Both the position numbers and the translations under genes were made by a program. 10,557 bases of DNA, from contig CAMFTQ010000009.1 in assembly GCA_945988865.1 (NCBI GenBank), positions 1 through 10,557 on the forward strand. The letters run 5' to 3'. Source of the stretch: an uncultured Anaeromassilibacillus sp. (GTDB lineage Bacteria > Bacillota > Clostridia > Oscillospirales > Acutalibacteraceae). Shown in pieces: positions 6,572 to 10,557 of this stretch (position 1 is its first letter; each line of letters opens with the position of its first letter). The notes beneath the pieces were generated by a model. The model had not been told where the DNA came from. It was given only the letters and a program-made list of their open reading frames with translations, and ran no database searches.

Positions 6572-6724
6572 AAATTGACATAAAAAGTACATTAACTTTT
6601 GTTACAAAGCTACATATGTTTTTTTGTTAAATATATACAATAAATTTGACAAAAGTATAAAAGTTATTACAAATGTTAACTCACTGTGAACAAATTATTG
6701 TCTGCGTTATTGTTGTAAATGAAT

Positions 6725-6758
6725 AAAAACAGGCAAAGCTAATTGCTCTGCCTGTTTT
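6725..6758 (-). terminator. Rho-independent terminator of adhE
   Basis: AAAACAGGCA (6726-6735) pairs with TGCCTGTTTT (6749-6758), extended inward by a U-G pair (leftward strand) and AGC/GCT to a TAATT loop, about 14 pairs. The leftward transcript ends in five T (6729-6725). It lies 30 bases past the adhE stop codon. Confidence 0.9.
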
Positions 6759-6788
6759 GTTATACTCAGTTTATATTAAACTTTTAGA

Positions 6789-9392
6789 TTAAGCACCGTA
6801 GTAAGCGTTGAGGTACATCTGCTTGATTTCGCTCATCAATGGGTATCTTGGGTTAGCGCCTGTGCACTGGTCGTCAAATGCCTGCTCAACCATATCGTCA
6901 AGTCTGTCAAGGAAATCCTGCTCGTCAATGCCGTAGTCCTTGATTGTCTTTTTGATACCGCATCTCTCTTTAAGCTCGTCAATAGCTTTGATAAGGTTTT
7001 CAAGCTTTTCGTTGTCGTTCTTGCCCTTGATGCCGAGGTAATCAGCAACCTCTGCATATCTTGCGAGTGTGTGTGGGTGGTCATACTGTGGGAATGTACC
7101 CATCTTTGTCGGAACTTCAACAGCGTTAAATCTTAATACCTCGTCAATGAGGAGTGCGTTTGCAACGCCGTGCGGTAAGTGGTGGAAAGCACCGAGCTTA
7201 TGAGCCATTGAGTGGCACACACCAAGGAATGCGTTTGCAAATGCCATACCTGCCATTGTAGCGGCGTTGCCCATCTTCTCACGTGCAACAGGGTCGTTAG
7301 GACCGTTGTCGTATGCTCTTGGTAAGAACTCGAAGATCATCTTGAGTGAACGCAGTGCAAGACCGTCTGTAAAGTCTGTAGCAAGCATTGAAGCGTAAGC
7401 CTCAAGTGCGTGTGTTACAGCGTCGATACCTGAAGCAGCTGTCAGACCCTTAGGAGCGTTCATCATCATATCAGCGTCAACGATAGCCATATTCGGCATA
7501 AGCTCGTAGTCAGCAAGAGGATACTTAACGCCTGTCTGCTCGTCTGTGATAACTGCAAAAGGTGTTACCTCTGAGCCTGTACCGGCTGATGTAGGAACAG
7601 CGATAAAGTAAGCCTTTTCGCCCATTTTCGGGAATGTGTAAACTCTCTTGCGGATATCAACAAAGCGCATAGCCATATCCATAAAGTCAGCCTCAGGATG
7701 CTCATAGAGAACCCACATAATCTTTGCAGCGTCCATAGCACTACCGCCGCCGATAGCGATGATTGTGTCAGGCTGGAATGCTTTCATCTGCTCTGCGCCC
7801 TCTTTTGCGCATGCAAGTGACGGGTCGGGAGCAACATTGTAGAATGTTGTGTGTGTAATGCCCATCTCGTCTAATTTATCTGTAACAGTCTTTGTGTAGC
7901 CGTTATTATACAGGAATGAGTCGGTAACGATGAATGCTTTTTTCTTGCCCATAACATTTTTGAGCTCGTCAAGAGCAACAGGTAAGCAGCCTTTTTTGAT
8001 GTAAACCTTCTCAGGTGCTCTGAACCAAAGCATATTCTCTCTCCTCTTTGCAACAGTCTTGATGTTGATAAGGTGCTTAACACCAACGTTTTCTGATACC
8101 GAGTTGCCACCCCAAGAGCCGCAGCCGAGTGTCAGTGACGGAGCAAGCTTGAAGTTGTAAAGGTCGCCGATACCGCCCTGTGAAGAAGGAGTATTAACAA
8201 GAATACGGCATGTTTTCATACGTGCAGCAAATTCTGCAATCTTGTCCTTTTCTGTTACCTCGTTGAGATAAACCGAAGATGTGTGACCGTAGCCACCGTC
8301 TGCAACAAGTCTTTCTGCCTTGTCAAGAGCCTCAGAGAAGCTCTTTGCCTTATACATAGCAAGAACAGGTGAAAGCTTTTCGTGAGCGAACTCCTCGCTG
8401 ATTTCAACGCTTGAAACCTCACCGATAAGAATTTTTGCATCCTCAGGAACCTCAACGCCTGCAAGAGCAGCGATTGTGTGAGCCTTCTGACCAACGATTT
8501 TTGCGTTTAATGCACCGTTGATGATGATTGTCTTTCTTACCTTTTCTGTTTCTTCGTCATTTAAGAAGTAGCAGCCACGATCCTTAAATTCCTTTTTAAC
8601 CTTGTTGTAGATGCTGTCTAAAACGATAACTGACTGCTCTGAAGCACAGATCATACCGTTATCGAATGTCTTTGAGTGGATAACTGAGTTTACAGCTAAA
8701 AGAATGTCTGCTGTGTCGTCAATGATAACAGGTGTGTTACCTGCGCCAACGCCTAAAGCCGGCTTGCCTGATGAGTAAGCAGCCTTTACCATTCCGGGAC
8801 CGCCTGTAGCAAGAATGATGTCAGCCTCTTTCATAACGAGGTTTGTAAGCTCAAGTGAAGGTACGTCAATCCAGCTGATGATGCCTTCCGGTGCGCCAGC
8901 CTCTACTGCAGCCTCAAGAACAATTCTTGCAGCCTCTGTTGTGCATTTCTTTGCACGTGGGTGTGGTGAAATGATAATACCGTTTCTTGTCTTTAAAGCG
9001 ATAAGTGTTTTAAAGATAGCTGTTGATGTCGGGTTAGTTGTAGGAATAACAGCGGCGATACAGCCGATTGGCTCTGCAACCTTCTGAATACCAAAGGCTT
9101 CGTCCTCTTCGATAACACCGCATGTCTTTGTGTTCTTGTATGCGTTGTAAATGTACTCGGCAGCGTAGTGGTTTTTGATAACCTTGTCCTCTACGATACC
9201 CATACCTGTTTCTTCTACTGCCATTTTAGCAAGCGGAATTCTCATTTTGTTTGCAGCAGTAGCAGCAGCTAAGAAAATCTTGTCAACCTGCTCCTGTGTG
9301 TAGGTAGCAAATTTAGCCTGTGCTTCCTTAACGCTTGCAAGAGCTGCCTCTAAGCTTTCGATGCTGTCAACTGTTGTGTGTTGAATTGTCAT
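6789..9392 (-). CDS. adhE: AdhE, bifunctional acetaldehyde-CoA/alcohol dehydrogenase
   Basis: Reduces acetyl-CoA to acetaldehyde and then ethanol, using two NADH; this is the main ethanol route of anaerobic fermenters, and the protein forms long filaments (spirosomes) in other bacteria. It has 867 residues against 891 in E. coli. The N-terminal aldehyde dehydrogenase half (1-about 440) has catalytic Cys249 in NGMICASEQS and the nucleotide-binding stretch LATGGPGMV (194-202). The C-terminal iron alcohol dehydrogenase half (about 450-867) has GGGSAMDAAK (548-557), PTSAGTGSE (600-608) and the four iron ligands Asp657, His661, His727 and His741. Both active sites look intact. The ATG at 9392-9390 follows AAGAAGAGGG (9400-9409). 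The gene stands alone between its own promoter/leader and terminator. A Rex-type operator upstream points to redox control. Confidence 0.97.
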   Translation of the reverse strand: MTIQHTTVDSIESLEAALASVKEAQAKFATYTQEQVDKIFLAAATAANKMRIPLAKMAVEETGMGIVEDKVIKNHYAAEYIYNAYKNTKTCGVIEEDEAFGIQKVAEPIGCIAAVIPTTNPTSTAIFKTLIALKTRNGIIISPHPRAKKCTTEAARIVLEAAVEAGAPEGIISWIDVPSLELTNLVMKEADIILATGGPGMVKAAYSSGKPALGVGAGNTPVIIDDTADILLAVNSVIHSKTFDNGMICASEQSVIVLDSIYNKVKKEFKDRGCYFLNDEETEKVRKTIIINGALNAKIVGQKAHTIAALAGVEVPEDAKILIGEVSSVEISEEFAHEKLSPVLAMYKAKSFSEALDKAERLVADGGYGHTSSVYLNEVTEKDKIAEFAARMKTCRILVNTPSSQGGIGDLYNFKLAPSLTLGCGSWGGNSVSENVGVKHLINIKTVAKRRENMLWFRAPEKVYIKKGCLPVALDELKNVMGKKKAFIVTDSFLYNNGYTKTVTDKLDEMGITHTTFYNVAPDPSLACAKEGAEQMKAFQPDTIIAIGGGSAMDAAKIMWVLYEHPEADFMDMAMRFVDIRKRVYTFPKMGEKAYFIAVPTSAGTGSEVTPFAVITDEQTGVKYPLADYELMPNMAIVDADMMMNAPKGLTAASGIDAVTHALEAYASMLATDFTDGLALRSLKMIFEFLPRAYDNGPNDPVAREKMGNAATMAGMAFANAFLGVCHSMAHKLGAFHHLPHGVANALLIDEVLRFNAVEVPTKMGTFPQYDHPHTLARYAEVADYLGIKGKNDNEKLENLIKAIDELKERCGIKKTIKDYGIDEQDFLDRLDDMVEQAFDDQCTGANPRYPLMSEIKQMYLNAYYGA

Positions 9393-9460
9393 TTCATCGC
9401 CCTCTTCTTGTAAAATTTATATTGATTTGTCCGATATACCTTGATTTAGTATAGCGAAAA

Positions 9461-9480
9461 CCGCACAAAAAGCTGTACGG
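9461..9480 (-). promoter_or_regulatory. Terminator-like hairpin in the adhE leader
   Basis: In the leftward transcript CCGUAC (9480-9475) pairs with GUGCGG (9466-9461), with one U-G pair, around an eight-base U-rich loop; UUUUCGC follows. It looks like a short attenuator but is weak: a six-pair stem and only four U. Confidence 0.35.
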
Positions 9481-9483
9481 TAA

Positions 9484-9507
9484 ACATTGTTAATGTTTTA
9501 ACAATGT
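9484..9507. promoter_or_regulatory. Rex-type operator upstream of adhE
   Basis: The core TTGTTAATGTTTTAACAA (9487-9504) fits the Clostridia Rex consensus TTGTTAA-N4-TTAACAA at every position, and the palindrome extends to 10-bp perfect arms (ACATTGTTAA 9484-9493, TTAACAATGT 9498-9507). Rex represses fermentation genes such as adhE when NADH is low and lets go of DNA when NADH rises. The site is 92 bases upstream of the adhE start codon. The rex gene is not in this window. Confidence 0.85.
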
Positions 9508-9578
9508 TTTGCAAAATAAAATGCAAGGTGCTTTCGCACGTTACATTTCTCCCCCGACATCTGTCAAGGTTCGTTATT

Positions 9579-9607
9579 ATTCTACGTTGAAATCTGAAAA
9601 AAGTCAA
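9579..9607 (-). promoter_or_regulatory. Sigma-A promoter of adhE
   Basis: On the leftward strand the -35 is TTGACT (9607-9602), the spacer is 17 bases, and the -10 is TAGAAT (9584-9579); each hexamer matches the consensus at five of six positions. Transcription would start near 9571-9574, about 180 nt before the adhE ATG. The Rex site would then lie about 65-90 bases downstream of the start. Confidence 0.7.
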
Positions 9608-9709
9608 TAGCTTTTCTGCCTTTTTACAGCATTTTAGCAATTTTACATATATTGTATATATTGTTGTATTTGCATATTCTTTTTTTGTCTAATTTTTAGT
9701 CGAAGCAGA

Positions 9710-10557
9710 TTATTGTTTAAGATAATCGCACCAAAACACTGCGTTTTCAAAAGAGATTTTAACAGCTGACTTTTCTGTGTAAATCAAAAAATCCTTATGT
9801 GTATTTCTCGCCAATTCCTTTGCTTTTTCAATAATGTTTATATCTAGTATGTCGATTAGATATTTATCACAAAGCTGTTCGATTGTAAGTCTTTCACAGT
9901 TACTTTCACAGCTTAACAGTTGAAGCGATAATGAGTATTGCTTTTTCACAAGCTTAATACCTATATCTGCATTTACAAGACTGCCGATATATTTCGGTGC
10001 ATCACAGAGAAACATACCTGTTTTGAAATAGCCGATTGATACGGTTAAGTCTGATTTCACAGCTGTTACAGCCTGTCCGTTATCTCCATTTAGACCGCTG
10101 TTTATATCAACGCTTACTACATATGCATCAGCATTGTTTATCATATTTACAGCGTCCTTAGCGCTTCCTCTTATTTCTCCGCTAAAGCCTGTACCCAATA
10201 TGCAATCGACAATAATATCAAAGCCTTTAAGCGAGCTGATGTCCTTTACAGAAATAACATCAACCTGCTTTTCTTTTGCGATATTCAGATAATACTCACC
10301 ATCAGGCGACAGCTTGTCCGATACCGTAATAATAGTTGAGTTAATATTATTGTCTGCAAGAATACAGGCAAGGGCATAACCGTCACCGCCGTTATTGCCC
10401 GAGCCTGATACAATGGCAATTTTGCCCTTCCACTCAACAGAATTATAAACGCCCATAGCCGCTTTATACATCAGAGCTTTGCTTTCTGTGAAGTTTTTGA
10501 TGGTATAAGCGTCACTTTGACGCATATTTTCTACAGTGATTACGTCATTTGTTTTCA
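9710..10557 (-). CDS. nnrE: NnrE, NAD(P)H-hydrate epimerase (YjeF N-terminal domain only), start just outside the window
   Basis: Epimerises the R and S forms of hydrated, inactive NAD(P)H so that a partner dehydratase (NnrD) can restore them. Motifs: GSGNNGGDG (the family's nucleotide-binding loop), VDCILGTGFSGE, and VSVDINSGLNGDNG. The ATG at 10525 is probably not the start: the frame stays open upstream and reads KTNDVITVEN before MRQSD, typical of family N-termini, and the last two bases of the window on this strand are TG directly before it. The true start codon (probably ATG) is thus cut by one base, giving 282 residues. The YjeF core ends around residue 205; the final 75 or so residues do not look like the kinase-fold NnrD domain often fused in bacteria. 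I do not recognise that tail. The ATG at 10525 remains a possible alternative start. Confidence 0.85.
   Translation of the reverse strand, partial: KTNDVITVENMRQSDAYTIKNFTESKALMYKAAMGVYNSVEWKGKIAIVSGSGNNGGDGYALACILADNNINSTIITVSDKLSPDGEYYLNIAKEKQVDVISVKDISSLKGFDIIVDCILGTGFSGEIRGSAKDAVNMINNADAYVVSVDINSGLNGDNGQAVTAVKSDLTVSIGYFKTGMFLCDAPKYIGSLVNADIGIKLVKKQYSLSLQLLSCESNCERLTIEQLCDKYLIDILDINIIEKAKELARNTHKDFLIYTEKSAVKISFENAVFWCDYLKQ

Larger units (their letters stand above)
6485..6788. other. Intergenic region between amylase and adhE (304 bp)
   Basis: From the adhE side it holds the adhE terminator (6725-6758), then an AT-rich stretch with an imperfect inverted repeat (TTAACTTTTGTTACAA at 6592-6607 against 6664-6679, 13 of 16 pairs), then the amylase extended -10 promoter (6563-6571), a leader inverted repeat (6520-6544) and the ribosome binding site (6493-6499). 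I see no gene here. I found no convincing catabolite-response (cre) site. Confidence 0.7.
9393..9571 (-). promoter_or_regulatory. Structured adhE leader, about 180 nt
   Basis: If the promoter at 9579-9607 is used, this is the untranslated leader. In order along the transcript it has: ACCTTGA (9570-9564); a short hairpin GUGC-GAAA-GCAC with a GNRA tetraloop (9539-9528); a second ACCTTG (9529-9524); the Rex-type palindrome (9507-9484), which could also fold as a 10-bp hairpin; a CCGUAC/GUGCGG hairpin (9480-9461) followed by UUUU; and UCAAGGU (9444-9438). The last can pair with either ACCTTG copy but not both. A weak internal -10, TATACT (9453-9448), could be a second start. I match it to no known riboswitch class. 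Confidence 0.45.
9393..9709. other. Intergenic region between adhE and nnrE (317 bp)
   Basis: It contains the adhE promoter, leader and Rex site listed separately. The remaining part (about 9610-9709) is AT-rich, with TATATTGT-like repeats near 9650-9670. I see no convincing terminator for nnrE: the only stem near its end (GTCTAA/TTAGTC, 9687-9701) is short and mismatched and lacks a T-run leftward. Read-through from nnrE into the adhE leader is therefore possible. Confidence 0.6.

Noticed and set aside
6537..6578. Rightward 13-codon ORF after AAGGAG in the amylase leader
   Set aside because: The Shine-Dalgarno-like motif is one base from the ATG, there is no rightward promoter, and it overlaps the inverted repeat that explains the sequence better.
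6575..6651. Rightward TTGACA hexamers at 6575-6580 and 6646-6651
   Set aside because: No -10 box at 16-18 bases from either, and no rightward gene follows before the amylase and adhE coding regions, which run leftward.
9390..9397. Three-codon ORF ATG-AAA-TGA overlapping the adhE start
   Set aside because: GAGGG is only two bases from that ATG, too close for initiation, while its distance suits the adhE ATG. Probably chance.
9528..9600. Possible known riboswitch or small RNA upstream of the Rex box
   Set aside because: I compared it from memory with c-di-GMP, THF, ZTP, fluoride and glutamine riboswitch signatures and found no match, so no class is claimed.
9446..9640. Leftward 64-residue frame between nnrE and adhE
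   Set aside because: No ribosome binding site. It runs across the adhE promoter and the Rex palindrome, and its composition looks random.
1..10557. CRISPR array, tRNA, rRNA, insertion sequence or prophage
   Set aside because: No regularly spaced repeats with unique spacers, no tRNA-like cloverleaf, no transposase or phage genes. The repeats present are all within coding sequence.

Overview
The window looks like chromosome of a Gram-positive, low-to-moderate-GC gut Clostridia, most like a starch-degrading Ruminococcus (R. bromii or a close relative). The main reason is a secreted alpha-amylase carrying a dockerin and two starch-binding modules, the type of part used in the cell-bound 'amylosome' of R. 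bromii. The AdhE, RsmA and LUD-family proteins also read as Clostridia-type. The species assignment is inference; no ribosomal RNA gene or other decisive marker is present.

Layout. The left third reads mainly rightward: the 3' part of a LUD-domain (lactate utilisation-type) gene (1-483), then an RsmF-like rRNA cytosine methyltransferase (720-2054), RsmA (2074-2955) and a small two-helix membrane protein (2942-3211), the last three forming a compact operon. Between the LUD gene and the operon, on the opposite strand, lies a 48-residue ORF (521-667) built only of Asn, Gln and Arg after its Met. It has a strong ribosome binding site, a consensus -10 box and a hairpin after its stop. The rightward operon ends at a strong terminator (3221-3260), back to back with a terminator for the leftward genes (3264-3293).

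The right two thirds read leftward: the dockerin amylase (3314-6484), AdhE (6789-9392) and the NAD(P)H-hydrate epimerase NnrE (9710 to the window edge). The intergenic region 6485-6788 holds the adhE terminator, an AT-rich stretch, an extended -10 promoter for the amylase and an inverted repeat in the amylase leader. The intergenic region 9393-9709 holds a good sigma-A promoter, a leader of about 180 nt with several hairpins and mutually exclusive pairings, and a perfect Rex-type operator (9484-9507).

How the genes fit together. The amylase would supply glucose and malto-oligosaccharides from starch outside the cell. AdhE disposes of the reducing equivalents from fermenting them as ethanol, and the Rex box would tie adhE to the NADH/NAD+ ratio. 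NnrE repairs damaged NAD(P)H. The rRNA methyltransferase pair is housekeeping and acts on 16S rRNA. The least explained items are the Asn/Gln/Arg micro-ORF and the structured adhE leader.
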